Assembly (NCBI GenBank): GCA_025504975.1
Contig: JANUWI010000008.1
Location: forward strand, 1 to 64,000
Source: Plenodomus lindquistii
Lineage: Eukaryota > Ascomycota > Dothideomycetes > Pleosporales > Leptosphaeriaceae
Length of the DNA stretch: 64,000 nucleotides
Reading direction: 5' to 3'
Part shown: positions 43,598-54,445 of the stretch, piece after piece
Layout: the number at the start of each line of letters is the position of its first letter
Numbering within the stretch: position 1 is the first letter of the stretch
Made by a program: the position numbers and the translations under genes
Notes under the pieces: model-generated
The model's input: only the letters and a program-made list of their open reading frames with translations
Told to the model about the DNA's origin: nothing
Databases searched by the model: none

Positions 43598-45844
43598 ATG
43601 TCTCTGCTCAAACGCAAATTCGCGGAAATCGAATCCCAACCTATACACCAGAAGCCTGCGTACAGGTACCAGCGCCTTGCGACGCCGGATGAGATCAGAG
43701 TTCTCGAACTATACCCTGCAGCGGCGCATTCTGATCCCCTCAAAGGGCGCATTTTCCACTTACAAAGACATGCACAACTTGCCGCATTGCAAGACAGGAA
43801 AACGTACGCTGCGGTGTCGTATGTTTGGGGTCCACCGGATTTCACGGAACTGCTGCTGCTTACGGATGACGCAAACCACATGCAGACATGCAGCCTTATG
43901 ATAACACTCTCTGTGAGGGTACTTCTAGAATTCCTTCGGAGCGAAAGGAAATCGCGATTCCTCTGGATTGATGCAATCTCTCTGAACCAACAAAGCGAAG
44001 CAGAGAAGGCGCAGCAGATTCCCTTGATGGGCGAGATTTATAACCAGGCAAAGAAAGTGCATTTGTGGCTAGGAACGGGTGATGGTCAAGATTTATCAAG
44101 AGTTTTCGCCGGCTTCCGGTTGATGGGGCACACTCCAACACAAGATTCAGCGATTCTAAGTCTCGGAAGTCCCAACACGGTCATTGAGCAGATGGACATC
44201 TTCCTCGCCAATAGTTGGTTTACTCGACGGTGGACTCTGCAAGAAGTCGCCCTGGCACGACTTGCAATTGTGCGTTGTGGGAAGCACGAAATAGTTTATC
44301 CTGTTTTCGTGGCAGCATGCACGTATCTGCGTAAAAGCAACCCTGGTGTCGTCTTCTATGGTGCTGAGGTCATCAGTACACTGGTCCGACCGGAGACGGA
44401 ACTGCTGGACTTAATCTGGATATTCTATCGATCAGCCTGCTCTGATCAAAGAGATAGACTTCCGTCGCTATATGGTTTGGCAAAACATGATGGACATCTG
44501 GAACTAAAGTATGGGAAGTCGCATACTGACCTGTACCGGCGCTACTCAGCGGCTCTCATGAACACAACGTCCCAGCACCGGCTACTGCAGCATTTGTTTA
44601 GTTTTGGGGCTTGCTCACCCTCGGACGGGACCGTCTTTCCATCGTGGGTACCGGATTGGTCTTTGATGCGCAAACCATCCATACCCCTTCTCATTATTAG
44701 TCCAAATGATGCGTCATACACGACTGGCTTACAGATTCCAACGTATCTTCAGGAGCTTCATTCCGAACTCGTTGGAGAAGGTCCTAGCATCTTTGAAGGT
44801 TGGCGTAACAGAATCAGGCCGTCGGGATCATTGGACCAGAAATCAGGAGATTATCAAGAGATCCTGGCCGGATGCAGGCCGTACACGACCTTCTCAACAC
44901 CTTACTCCAAACATTACGGATCCGATCGCGATATATTACGTACTAAATGGGACAATCCACGGGTCGGCGCATACGGTGCAGAGGTGCTGGCTGTGTGCAG
45001 AATTGCGGAAGAGATCCCAAGAGCTGATGATCACTCCGCCGTTGCAAATGCCTTCCGCCCATTGATGCTTCTTTTCTCGGGCAATGAATCGCTTTGGTAT
45101 AATCTCCCTCATCTATTTATCGAGATTCTTAATCATTACCACCCGAACGTGCTTCTGCACGTTGCTGATCACTATCAGACCGTTGCGATTGCTCTCGATA
45201 GTCTACGCGGCGACAACACTGATCCCGACTCTGAGAGAATACGTACCATGATACTCAATAGTGGCATCTCAGCTATGGACGCCTTCGATACAATTCTAGT
45301 GGCCATTTATAGCTTGATGCATGCGTATAATTTCGCCTTGGCCATAGTCGATCAACTCGGGCATACATTTCATCGTCACGGAGGTCGGGCGCGTCATATC
45401 ATTCTAAGCCCAGCATATATCGATGTGGGAATGCTAGTCATTCCGTTAGAGAGCCGGTGCGGTGAGGGTGGAGAGTTCATTTCCTGGTCTCGAGCGGTTA
45501 GAAACATCGGGTCGTCTGGGTTCCTCGACCGCGGCAGTCAAAGTGGACTTTCGATCAGCAACATGCTGTTACTAAGACCATTTGATCACCAATATGATGC
45601 GGATTTAATGGCAGCCGTGACACAAGAGGATGTGCGTCGGGCATGCGGAAGTCGCGCCTTGGAAGACATCGAAAATGTTGTACATCCGAGGAGATGTACC
45701 TTGGTAGGCGCTTGTCTTGCCATAGACTTTGATTATCACACAAATTTCTCTGACCATGCTGAATTTGACGAGTGGGTGAAGGATCAGCAATCGAAAGCCA
45801 AGGTAGCGCGCCGATGGCCGCCCTTCACGATAGATATCTTGTGA
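43598..45844 (+). CDS. HET-domain (heterokaryon incompatibility) protein
   Basis: Single exon of 748 aa starting MSLLKRKFAEIESQ. The HET signatures are in order: YAAVSYVWGPPDF (~70-82), FLWIDAISLNQQ (~123-134), EKAQQIPLMGEIYNQAKKVH (~138-157) and WFTRRWTLQEVALA (~208-221). The rest is a long variable region without a clear second domain. HET proteins in filamentous fungi trigger programmed cell death or growth arrest when genetically different hyphae fuse. Large families are common, mostly uncharacterised, and often near chromosome ends. The frame is intact and normal in composition. Whether it is an active incompatibility gene cannot be told from sequence. Confidence 0.92.
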   Translation: MSLLKRKFAEIESQPIHQKPAYRYQRLATPDEIRVLELYPAAAHSDPLKGRIFHLQRHAQLAALQDRKTYAAVSYVWGPPDFTELLLLTDDANHMQTCSLMITLSVRVLLEFLRSERKSRFLWIDAISLNQQSEAEKAQQIPLMGEIYNQAKKVHLWLGTGDGQDLSRVFAGFRLMGHTPTQDSAILSLGSPNTVIEQMDIFLANSWFTRRWTLQEVALARLAIVRCGKHEIVYPVFVAACTYLRKSNPGVVFYGAEVISTLVRPETELLDLIWIFYRSACSDQRDRLPSLYGLAKHDGHLELKYGKSHTDLYRRYSAALMNTTSQHRLLQHLFSFGACSPSDGTVFPSWVPDWSLMRKPSIPLLIISPNDASYTTGLQIPTYLQELHSELVGEGPSIFEGWRNRIRPSGSLDQKSGDYQEILAGCRPYTTFSTPYSKHYGSDRDILRTKWDNPRVGAYGAEVLAVCRIAEEIPRADDHSAVANAFRPLMLLFSGNESLWYNLPHLFIEILNHYHPNVLLHVADHYQTVAIALDSLRGDNTDPDSERIRTMILNSGISAMDAFDTILVAIYSLMHAYNFALAIVDQLGHTFHRHGGRARHIILSPAYIDVGMLVIPLESRCGEGGEFISWSRAVRNIGSSGFLDRGSQSGLSISNMLLLRPFDHQYDADLMAAVTQEDVRRACGSRALEDIENVVHPRRCTLVGACLAIDFDYHTNFSDHAEFDEWVKDQQSKAKVARRWPPFTIDIL

Positions 45845-46319
45845 ACATACATCAAGTTCAATTTGAGTATAGAGCGCAACCTTTTCCCTATGATCTGCTG
45901 GTTTCTTAAGAAGATTGAAGCATGAATGACGTTATGTTCCAATGCACACTATTTCATCCAAGGCAGAGAATATAGGCCCAACCATCTCGTGCCACAGTGC
46001 ACCCGATGCATTGGAAGGCAGAAGGACCATCTTGGACCGGAAATTTTACAAAGCTTTTTTCTAGAGCTACATGCTACTAGAGAACCATGATGAGCGATGA
46101 CAAGACACGCAAACAACAAACGCACATGTACCCGGCTACACCGTATATTCCTTCGCCAGTGAACCCCAGGTGCTGACCATTCTCATAAGGTTATAATCGC
46201 AAAGCGCGTACCCAACATTCGATACCCTCACGACACAGTCAAGCTCTCCCAATCCTTCCCGAACCTCCAACCACCACCTCGAAGCCTATCACCGTTCATT
46301 CCAACGTCTCATACCCCTG
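45845..46319. other. Intergenic between convergent genes
   Basis: The HET gene (plus) and the coiled-coil gene (minus) converge here. 3' flanks only; nothing else seen. Confidence 0.45.
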
Positions 46320-47402
46320 CTAAACAATCAAACTGTCCATCGCCATCTCAAACCCTCCAACACACTCCCCAACCTCCCTCCCCATTTCCGCCAACGCGTC
46401 CCCCAAATCAAACTCCCAGTCCTCCCTATGCATCTCCAATTTCTCGCGAAACGCCCACTCCGTTATCATCAGATCGAAGCTCAACGCGGCCGTTAACTCC
46501 ATCTCCTTTTCCAACTTCTCGATCACGGTATGGTTGAGCTTGAATTTCGTGCTGTTCAATTTGTCAATCTGGCTTTCGACCGCGATGGTCCGCGCGTTGA
46601 GGGAGGTTTGTTCGGCGGAGAGGTTGTGGAGGAGGTCTAGTGCTACGGAAATGACTGCGGGTTCTGGGGAGATGGACCCTTTGGGTGACTGCGTGGTGAG
46701 GAGGAGGTGGTGGTCGATGGTTGCGGTTGCGGTTGTGGGGCCCAACTCGTGGTGCGGGAGGAGTTGCGCGTGCGCGGTACTAGGTAGCGAGGATGTGTCT
46801 GAGTCTGATGAGTCTATGAGGTCGTAGCCTTGCATTGCGTTGTGGGGGCCGTCTAGCTGGATAGCAGGAATCTCATCATCCTCAACCTCGATGGTAGACT
46901 CATCTTGTACATCATCGGTAGCGGGCGCAGAGAGGGTATCATGGTTTGACAGCGCATCTGAAGGTGTCTCCAAATCATCCTCCTTCTTGTGCTGCTGTGC
47001 CGCTTCTAGGGGAGGTGTCATCTGACCTTGACACGTGAGATCTTGCGCAGTTGGCGGAGCTGGCGTCGTATCTCGCTGCTGTACATCCTGCTGCTTACGC
47101 TTCTCCTCGACTCTGGCCAGGTCCGTCCTCGCGAGTTTCTCCGCCCGTTTCTTTCTGTTCTTTTCGGCCTTACGAAGACGCTTGCCTTCATTTTTCCGTG
47201 CTGCTATACGACCAAGGTGCTCCGCCTGCCGTACCTCAGGCACCGGGGTGATTGCGGTATCGTTGTTGCGATGCTCTTCGATCGTAAGGCCATGCGCCTC
47301 GTGTACCATGCTGCGCTTTTGTTGCTTCTGTGGAGTTGGCGGTGGGCTCATGAGCTGGGAGCGGCCGAAGCCTTGATTGTTGTGCGCTTGAGACGATAGC
47401 AT
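46320..47402 (-). CDS. Coiled-coil unknown protein
   Basis: 360 aa, single exon from ATG 47402. Low-complexity N-terminus (SPPPTPQKQQKRS), then a long basic helix (RIAARKNEGKRLRKAEKNRK and KRAEKLARTDLARVEEKRKQ). An acidic, Ser/Asp-rich middle follows (EVEDDEIPAIQLD, SSDSDTSSLPS). The C-terminal helical region probably forms a coiled coil (LDLLHNLSAEQTSLNARTIA, VIEKLEKEMELTAALSFDLM, EKLEMHREDWEFDLGDALAE). No catalytic motif. It could be a nuclear or structural protein. Intact. Confidence 0.7.
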   Translation of the reverse strand: MLSSQAHNNQGFGRSQLMSPPPTPQKQQKRSMVHEAHGLTIEEHRNNDTAITPVPEVRQAEHLGRIAARKNEGKRLRKAEKNRKKRAEKLARTDLARVEEKRKQQDVQQRDTTPAPPTAQDLTCQGQMTPPLEAAQQHKKEDDLETPSDALSNHDTLSAPATDDVQDESTIEVEDDEIPAIQLDGPHNAMQGYDLIDSSDSDTSSLPSTAHAQLLPHHELGPTTATATIDHHLLLTTQSPKGSISPEPAVISVALDLLHNLSAEQTSLNARTIAVESQIDKLNSTKFKLNHTVIEKLEKEMELTAALSFDLMITEWAFREKLEMHREDWEFDLGDALAEMGREVGECVGGFEMAMDSLIV

Positions 47403-47667
47403 CGTGAGTGCAAAGATGGTGGATCGCTCAACTGCCGGCTCTTGAAAATGGTATGAGGGAGTATGGAAGAATCAAGAAAGACTGTAGGTGAGAGTATTAA
47501 GATATTGTGTGTTGCTATGGCTACGAGGTTAGGTGGGGTCAAAGCAAGAGGTGAAGGTGACCCCAGGTCACATACGGTGAGCCAAAAGTGTGGAAAGTAA
47601 AACATCTTATTACAATAGAACCTGCAACATGACTCTTATTATTACACTTTGATTTGAAGATTCCAAA

Positions 47668-48837
47668 CTACTCATAGAATACAAGACACCTCACTTCGAT
47701 GCTTTGTCGCCCAGGCGCATCTGCTGGTGTCTTGGGATCCGCAAATGCAGTATGTGGAGTTCCGACCGCAAGTCCTTTCTTGCCGTTTGGTCTGCCTTCG
47801 CCATGGCTGTCGAAGCACTTCAACAATAACACTTCCTCTGGTGTCATGTTGCTCTGGTAGTAAAACTTGTGGTTCTCATTTGGCGCGACTGCCATTGTTT
47901 CGCCCTTCACTTCGTAGCCCTCTGTTGACTTCGTGTCGATCTTGACCGGTGGAGCCTCCTTGCCGCGGTCATCTGCATCCATAGAATCTGCGCGCTTTGG
48001 ATACAATAGATCTGAGGGAACAAAGTCTTCTGGTGATGTACTCCGCCAGTCGATGACTGCAAGTGGGTGGTCGGATGCGGGGTTCTCGATTGGTCGCCAT
48101 ACGTTGATGATCGAGTAACGGCCCTTGAGGAGTTCTTCCGCCTCTTCTGCGGGTACATGGCGGCGGACACGGATTTCGGTCGCTTTGGCAGTCTGATCGA
48201 CGTGGACTTGTTGCACAGGTTGTCGGGGAGCATCTTTGACTCTTCGGCGGATAGTGTGGTCGAAAATGACAACTTTCTTAATACCCGGTATTTTGTCGCG
48301 GAGTAGACTCTCGACCTCTTGATAGTAACCTTCACGCACGGCCTTATCGTCGGTGAAAAGCTTTTCTTTCGCTGGATATTTCAATACTTGGAAGCCGGAG
48401 TTGTCTGTAGTGAACTCGTGTTCCCTTCCGCGGATGTCTGAGACTTGTCTTTCATGTCTTTTTTCGCCATAGTTGACGCCGCCACCATCCACCTTACCCC
48501 ATGGCTTTCCTTCATACGACGAGGTGTCAATGTGAACGAAACTCGCAGTAGTCATTTGGTCGGTGTTGTGCTTCTGAGTTTGATGTGTGGAGTATGGTCG
48601 CGACGGCGGTGCATTTAAGTCTGCTCTTGATGTGGCCATGTACGATCCGCTGCTTAGAAATGCGGCATGACGCCATGTCGGGTGCCCGCCGACATGCTTG
48701 GGTTCTAACCAATCAGAAGCTGCTGCAGAAGCTTGAGGCCTCGACCTTGGTGTAGGAAATCGCGTGCTTGGTGGCAAATGTCGTCGGACAAGAGGGAACA
48801 AGTGTCGACTGACTGGTTGATAGGCTATTTGAGACAT
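47668..48837 (-). CDS. GA4-desaturase/CmcJ-like oxygenase family protein
   Basis: 389 aa, single exon. The family core is clear: VHIDTSSYEG near ~100; VVIFDHTIRRR; the metal-site-like PVQQVHVDQTAKATEIRVRR; YSIINVWRPIENPASDHPLA; CFDSHGEGR; and the ending TPHTAFADP then SIEVRCLVFYE. Relatives (AsaB, CmcJ, GA4 desaturase) work in fungal secondary metabolism or bacterial cephamycin synthesis as Fe(II)-dependent oxygenases or partners. The exact reaction is unknown here. The first ~94 residues are not family sequence and are rich in R, S and P with few acids, so they could be a mitochondrial targeting peptide. Alternatively translation starts at the internal ATG (48555, MTTASFVHIDTSS). Confidence 0.82.
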   Translation of the reverse strand: MSQIAYQPVSRHLFPLVRRHLPPSTRFPTPRSRPQASAAASDWLEPKHVGGHPTWRHAAFLSSGSYMATSRADLNAPPSRPYSTHQTQKHNTDQMTTASFVHIDTSSYEGKPWGKVDGGGVNYGEKRHERQVSDIRGREHEFTTDNSGFQVLKYPAKEKLFTDDKAVREGYYQEVESLLRDKIPGIKKVVIFDHTIRRRVKDAPRQPVQQVHVDQTAKATEIRVRRHVPAEEAEELLKGRYSIINVWRPIENPASDHPLAVIDWRSTSPEDFVPSDLLYPKRADSMDADDRGKEAPPVKIDTKSTEGYEVKGETMAVAPNENHKFYYQSNMTPEEVLLLKCFDSHGEGRPNGKKGLAVGTPHTAFADPKTPADAPGRQSIEVRCLVFYE

Positions 48838-49198
48838 CAGTCTGGACGGGACGGCAATGGTATCAGTATCGTCAACGTGGTATTTGAAGGCTTCGTCATG
48901 TAGCTGTAAATCCGTAATTCAATTACGACCTCCGGCGTTTTAGTTTTAATTTTGGATTGCTTCCTGCACATTCGACTTCTTTGCCTTTGCTAAGCATAGA
49001 TTGTCGTCAGGATTTCAAAGCGCTTCGGAGTGACCAATACTTGGAGATCGATGATTACGTTATCAGAGCGCACGAGAGAATGCAGATCCTAAAAGCTTCT
49101 CATTGGCCCAATGCTGTCCCCCGCCACCTGCATCCGCCGTGCTTACGCGCACAACATCTCTTCGGTCAGCATTTGGATCTCTATCAATTGCAACCGCG

Positions 49199-50193
49199 AT
49201 GCCCCGATACGTCAGTGACGATGAAGAGCCTCTTGAGGACAAGACAGCAAGACTCACCCTAAAGAATAAGCGTACAGAACGCTTGAAGCGAAAGCAGACA
49301 ACCCGGCAACAGAAGCGAGATGCCATCGTCAATATCACCAAACTCCCGACAGAACTGATTCTTGAGAGCCTTGAATATGTGCTGCCAAGCGACGTCCTGA
49401 GCTTCAGTTCGGTAAACCGACGGTTCCGTGATCTCGTCCGAACCAATGCTGGTATCCTCGGAGACGCAATCATAAGACTACGCTACAACATTCTCGCGCA
49501 ATGTTTTCCAGTACCCAAGCTCTTGTCAGACATCCAGCCCCAAATTCAAGAACTCTTGACCACACCTGAGCGCCAGAAACAATTGAGTATTCATAACCGT
49601 CCATACCAGCATATCCAGTCACCCGATCCTCATCAGCTCTGCACGTGTCTTACGTGCATCTTGACGTGGAACAATCTTGGCCTGGTTCTAGACTTCGCTC
49701 ATTGGCGAACCTACCTGGACAGCGGCACTCCAATCCCTATTGTACCTCGGGGTCAGAAAGAAGCCTGGAACGATGATTTGGTCGCCCGAAATGCGCGCAT
49801 TGCCAGGAAGGCCGTGGACAATTCCTTGTGGCATGCGAACATTCTGGAGCGGCACCTCGAAAGTACTGTTCACGCCATTCGGCGCCACGGGAAGAACAAA
49901 GGCAATAAGAGGGTTCATGTTGCCATGACGGACGAAGATGCCGCCTCGGGTGCAGACGACTTTCTCTCGAAACATGGCCCGCTGAGTCTTGAGTTCCCAT
50001 ATCAGCGAGACGAGTATTACATGCTGTAAGATGATGTGAGCGAATCCCATAATCATCTGCTAACAAGCTTTGCAGTGAAGCGTACTTGCCGAATCGCTGG
50101 TGGAGAAAAAACGAGAGTCGATGGATCTACATAATCGCTGGCCAGCACGACCGTGATCTGGAACTTGTCCAGCGTTTTGCCAAAAAGTCATGA
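49199..50193 (+). CDS. F-box protein
   Basis: Two exons, 49199-50025 and 50076-50193 (50-bp intron with a GCTAAC branch site); 314 aa. The N-terminus is basic (TARLTLKNKRTERLKRKQTT). The F-box follows at ~45-80 (ITKLPTELILESLEYVLPSD then VLSFSSVNRRFRDLV). The remainder has a Cys pair (LCTCLTC) and a WNNLGLVLDFAHWR segment often seen in fungal F-box proteins of unknown target. The end YLPNRWWRKNESRWIYI comes from exon 2. It probably links a substrate to SCF ubiquitin ligase through Skp1. The upstream in-frame extension without ATG was not used. Confidence 0.85.
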
Positions 50194-50910
50194 AACTCGT
50201 TCTTGATCAATGTCGGGATGTTGATACGGTCCTCCATCAACAACGCGCCTCTGCGGCACGCTTCTGAGGCCCAATACTGGGTGCTCATCTTTCTCAGATG
50301 CCAGGTCGTGGTCCTAATTATACTATGTCAAGTTGACGCACCTAAAACCGCGATGCGACGCCTAGTTTACACCGCTGTTGTTTGAAAACATACACACGAA
50401 GCCATGAGCGATGGAAGCCGAAGCCCTGTTCCCCTCCGAAGATTCACATGTCTTTGCTTGAGCATAGATAGTCCTAAGTGGCTTCTCAGTCTCTGGCAGA
50501 CAGAGAATCCCATATCGGTGAACATCGGCAGGCTGCAGATGACGGCAATCTGCGATTAGCCATCATTCGAACAGACGATCGTAACGCTATTGCCGCTTTA
50601 TTACCGCCACGGTCTACCCCTCAAACTGCAGCCACTGTTGCGTTCGGATTTGCCCAATTAACCGACGGCTAGGTAATACTGCGCTACCACATTGTGGAGT
50701 ATCTTGGCCAATGCATAGGCTTGCTCGCCTTGGAATTTGACATCTAGGGCGTCTTTCGGTTTTCCTTCCGACGAGCCGTATACCTACGCCAAGACACCGC
50801 ACATCTCTTCGATGACTCCTTTCAGTAACTGAGTCACCGGAATTTCTTTCCATATTCATAAAGATAGGCTGCCTACTCTGACACTCTTTCTGCAACCCAC
50901 CGACCTTACG
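50194..50910. other. Intergenic
   Basis: About 700 bp with no gene recognised; contains the promoter of the MFS gene. Confidence 0.4.
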
Positions 50911-52373
50911 ATGAGCGATAAGACTACCACAGAGAGAGATCAAGAGAAGGCGATAAGCATCGGAGAAAAGACCGAAAGCGACATCTCTGACGACATCGTT
51001 GCGACGAACGATGAGAATCTCCATTATCTGCCACCGATCGAGCTTTCAAGATCGGTATCGAAGCGCTCAGTTGTGCTTGCGCGCGTGGCCAGTCGCATCA
51101 CAACACGCTCAGTAAAAGATCCTGGACCACCACCTGATGGCGGTGTCACAGCCTGGATTCAAGTGCTCTGCGCCTGGTTCGCTGTTCTCAACTCGTGGGG
51201 ATTTGTCAACTCTTTTGGCGCTTTCCAACCCTATTATGAGGGTATACTGCCGGAGCCAGCGTCGACGATCTCCTGGATCGGATCCGTGCAAGCATGTCTC
51301 ATGTTTTGCATAGGGATGTTCAGCGGCCGAGCATTAGACTATGGGTGGTTCAGGCCAACAGTCGCGTTGGGCATTTTCTTTCAACTTCTTGGAATTTTCA
51401 CGATGAGCCTTGCGAAGAACTACTGGCAACTGCTGCTAACGCAAGGTTTGTGTACTGGCCTTGGTGGTGGTATCTTCTTCGTGCCTATCATGGGTCTTTG
51501 CTCGACGTACTTCTCATCGCATCGTGGTATGGCGCTTGGGATTGTTACGTCTGGCAACGCAGCTGGTGGTGTAATCTACCCAGTCGTTGTACGACAGCTA
51601 TTACCAAAGGTTGGGTTTGGATGGACCGTTAGGGTGCTTGGCTTCATCAATGTCGCGAGTCTGGCGATCGTACTTGCGTTTATGAAGCCAAGGTTGCCTC
51701 CGCGCAAGACAGGACCACTAGTAGAATGGGCGGCTCTCAAAGACTATCCCTACTGCCTACACATTGTAGGCGTATGTTTTATTATGCCACCTGTTTATTG
51801 TGTATTTTACTACGTAAGTCAAATGCGCAATTATGTCCGCAGTACTGACGACGTTCATAGATCGCAACGTTTGCTCGCGATACCCTTGACATGCCGTACA
51901 CGACCTCTCTCAACCTTGTCATCATCCTCAATGGTGTTGGAGTCCCCGCACGAATCTTACCAGGCTACATAGCTGATCGCTTCCTTGGTGTTCTCAACGT
52001 GCTCATAATCTGTCTATTCGGCAACATCATCCTCTTATATTGCTGGCTATCTATCAAGACTATTCCGACATACTACGCCTGGACCGTGTGCTATGGCATC
52101 TTCAGCGCAGCATGGCCATCACTCTTTCCAACAACTATCGCGGCCTACTCGCCAGACATCACGAAAACTGGAACCAGACTGGGTATGGCGTTCGCAGCTG
52201 TGGGACTATCGGCGCTTGTCGGAGGACCGATATCGGGGGCACTCTTGGAGGTTGGGGATGGTGATTACACGATACCAATTGTGTGGGCGGCTTCGAGTAC
52301 GGCGGTTGGGACGGTACTTTGCATTGTCGCAAGGTGCATGAAGTTTGGGTGGAAGTTTGGGGCAAGGTGTTGA
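50911..52373 (+). CDS. Monocarboxylate-transporter-type MFS protein
   Basis: Two exons, 50911-51813 and 51861-52373, with a 47-bp intron; 471 aa. A hydrophilic N-terminus of ~70 residues is followed by the MCT signature DPGPPPDGGVTAWIQVLCAW. TM segments follow, with GFVNSFGAFQPYY, SWIGSVQACLMF, GLCTGLGGGIFFVPIMG, YFSSHRGMALGI and GNAAGGVIYPVVVRQLLPK. After the intron come NGVGVPARILPGYIADRF, AWPSLFPTTIAAYSPD and GPISGALLEV. The TM count fits 12. Fungal members move monocarboxylates, riboflavin or secondary metabolites across the plasma membrane. The substrate here is unknown. Intact. Confidence 0.88.
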
Positions 52374-52840
52374 ATAGCAAACCTCCTCGGTCTAGCTGAT
52401 GAGCCGCACACTTTCTGTTAGCGACAAAAGCTACATTCTTGCCATATTTAATAACAAGCGCACGATACGTCTTGTGTACTTTTTCGATAATTACCGCGCT
52501 CAATTTTTCAGTAATGCACTTCAAGCGCTATTTTTGATGTATAATGTCACTCATATTCGCTACGCACCCAATCTTACTAACAATGCCAACGCTTGCGCGT
52601 GACAAAGGTAAGAATACACATATTTGCAGTGAATTGGTGGTTTCATTCGAGCGATGACCAAATATACTGAAGCTGCTTCTGCAGAGCGCCTACTTTTCAC
52701 CCAGCGGATTCTGGCATGTTGATCACATCGCATGCTGATCGATTGGGTTCTGCTCTTGTACGTTGTGAAAAGCCGCTTCTTGATCATGTACCAGTTTCTG
52801 ACTGCGCTTAGATCTCCACCTGACCTCAGATATGAGCTGG
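52374..52840. other. Intergenic between convergent genes
   Basis: 3' flanks of the MFS gene and of MYND copy A. Nothing else seen. Confidence 0.4.
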
Positions 52841-53937
52841 CTATCCTCCAAGAGGACTAGAGCGTCTGAGGGCGAGCCACTTCAAGTCAATCTGAATGAA
52901 TCGCTGACCTTCAACACCAGCACGAAGTGGCGGGTTCATCAACAGCTGAAGCACCTCTACCGAATGATCATAATTCTTCGCATAGTTGGTCATGGTCTTC
53001 TCCACCGCTGTCAACAAGTGTTTCTCAAGTTCCGCAAACTCGCTAGCCCCACGGCGAAACATATCAGAAAATGTAGTGCCAGCAAAATTGATCCAGTCGT
53101 ATACTGAATCTTCCATCAACTTGGCCGACTTCTCTCTCCTGCGAAGGGCGAACCCAATAGTGCCAGGAAGAGCATAGTAGTCCTTGTACTTCGCGGTCCA
53201 GAATCCTCGCTCACAACTCGACACGATCACCAGGCCATGTTGGGTCATTTATTCGTCGGCGTCCAAACACGGCGTAGTCATGTTGTACTGCGGACCAGTT
53301 GCATCCAGATACCACATCGCGGATCTGTCGAGAGACTGGACCGCGAAGAACTCGTGCATATCCAATGGCCGGCCCTTATGTAGGACTTGCGTTACTGGAA
53401 TCGCAGCTTTGGACGGCTTCTTGAGGATGATTTGGACGGCTTTGATTGAGACCGGAAATTCTGAGGCTGTTAGCTTGTTTCTGTGCGACGATCGAGTATC
53501 TTACCTTTGAGCATCTTTACTAGGATATCGGGGAAGAAGACGACGTAGTCTGAACACTTCAAAGCGGCCAGTATAATGTTCTTCTTTACTGTGGAGTCCA
53601 CCATGCTGTCAGGAAACTTCTTGACTACGTTTGGCATGTCGTTGGCGATACGGATGTACAAACGGTCTCCTTCAACAAAGCTCTCCAACTCCTCCAGCAT
53701 GGTGTTCTCACGCCAGATGAAGAACAGCTTCTGGATAAGAGCTCCCGCCCTATGTACCACAAGCTCTAGATCATTCGCGCTGCAGTTCGTCTTGTGAGAC
53801 TTCCAGTTGGCCTTTTGGCAGGCTGCGCTACAATAGTGAGCGTCTTTGCAGCAACTGCATTTGAGGGATGCGGGAGAGGCGCACGTAGCGCACGTAGCGC
53901 ACTTCGAGGCGTCGGGCTCTGTTTCGTTATGCTGCAT
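52841..53937 (-). pseudogene. MYND zinc-finger protein, copy A, with a nonsense codon
   Basis: Exon 1 53937-53505 and exon 2 53460-52841 (44-bp intron, CTAAC branch site), 350 codons plus stop. The MYND finger comes early (CASPASLKCSCCKDAHYCSA followed by ACQKANWKSHKTNC), preceded by the repeat CATCATCA encoded by a short DNA duplication. The rest aligns in order with the intact paralogue at 62468: FIWRENTMLEE, MWYLDATGPQYNMTT. An in-frame TAA at 53249-53251 falls where the paralogue has DYSAQY, between LDADE and MTQHGLVIV. Coding sequence continues 135 codons beyond it. So it is probably a recent loss-of-function allele. MYND fingers bind proline-rich partners; the function of this family is unknown. 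Confidence 0.75.
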
Positions 53938-54445
53938 TATTGAAAGTTTGTAGTTCGGGTGCAGGGACGATCTGTCAGGAAGAAGGGCGAGCTTTGGTCG
54001 TTTCTCTGGAAGATTCTTGATGCTAGCGGGATGCGAACTCACCTTCACTTCTAATCTCGTCTGGCAGATGTGTGCTGGTAGATACAGTTAAGTGATACAA
54101 TTTGGACGGCGCTTGTATGCCTTCATCTGATCATGTCATTATATGGGACCGATTCACTCATAGGCTTGGTATTTCAACGAGGTGAGCAGGCCAAGGATCA
54201 AGTGGACGTAGTGACAGCATGTAGCATGATTATGGTACTGGAGAGCGACGAGCACAGTGATGATAGGTTACAGTGAGACATGTGCTACGATGACAGCACC
54301 TGGCTAATCTATGATCAACACCATACCTCCCATCTGGATCCTGTAATCTCCTCGATCGGATGAAAATCAGGGTTAATTGCCGCGACCAGCATATACAACC
54401 CTCAAGCTCTTTCCAGGAAGTAACTAAATGCATGTACCCTCTATC

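Noticed and set aside
49103..49198. In-frame N-terminal extension of the F-box protein
   Set aside because: No ATG in the extension; the ATG at 49199 starts a normal basic N-terminus.
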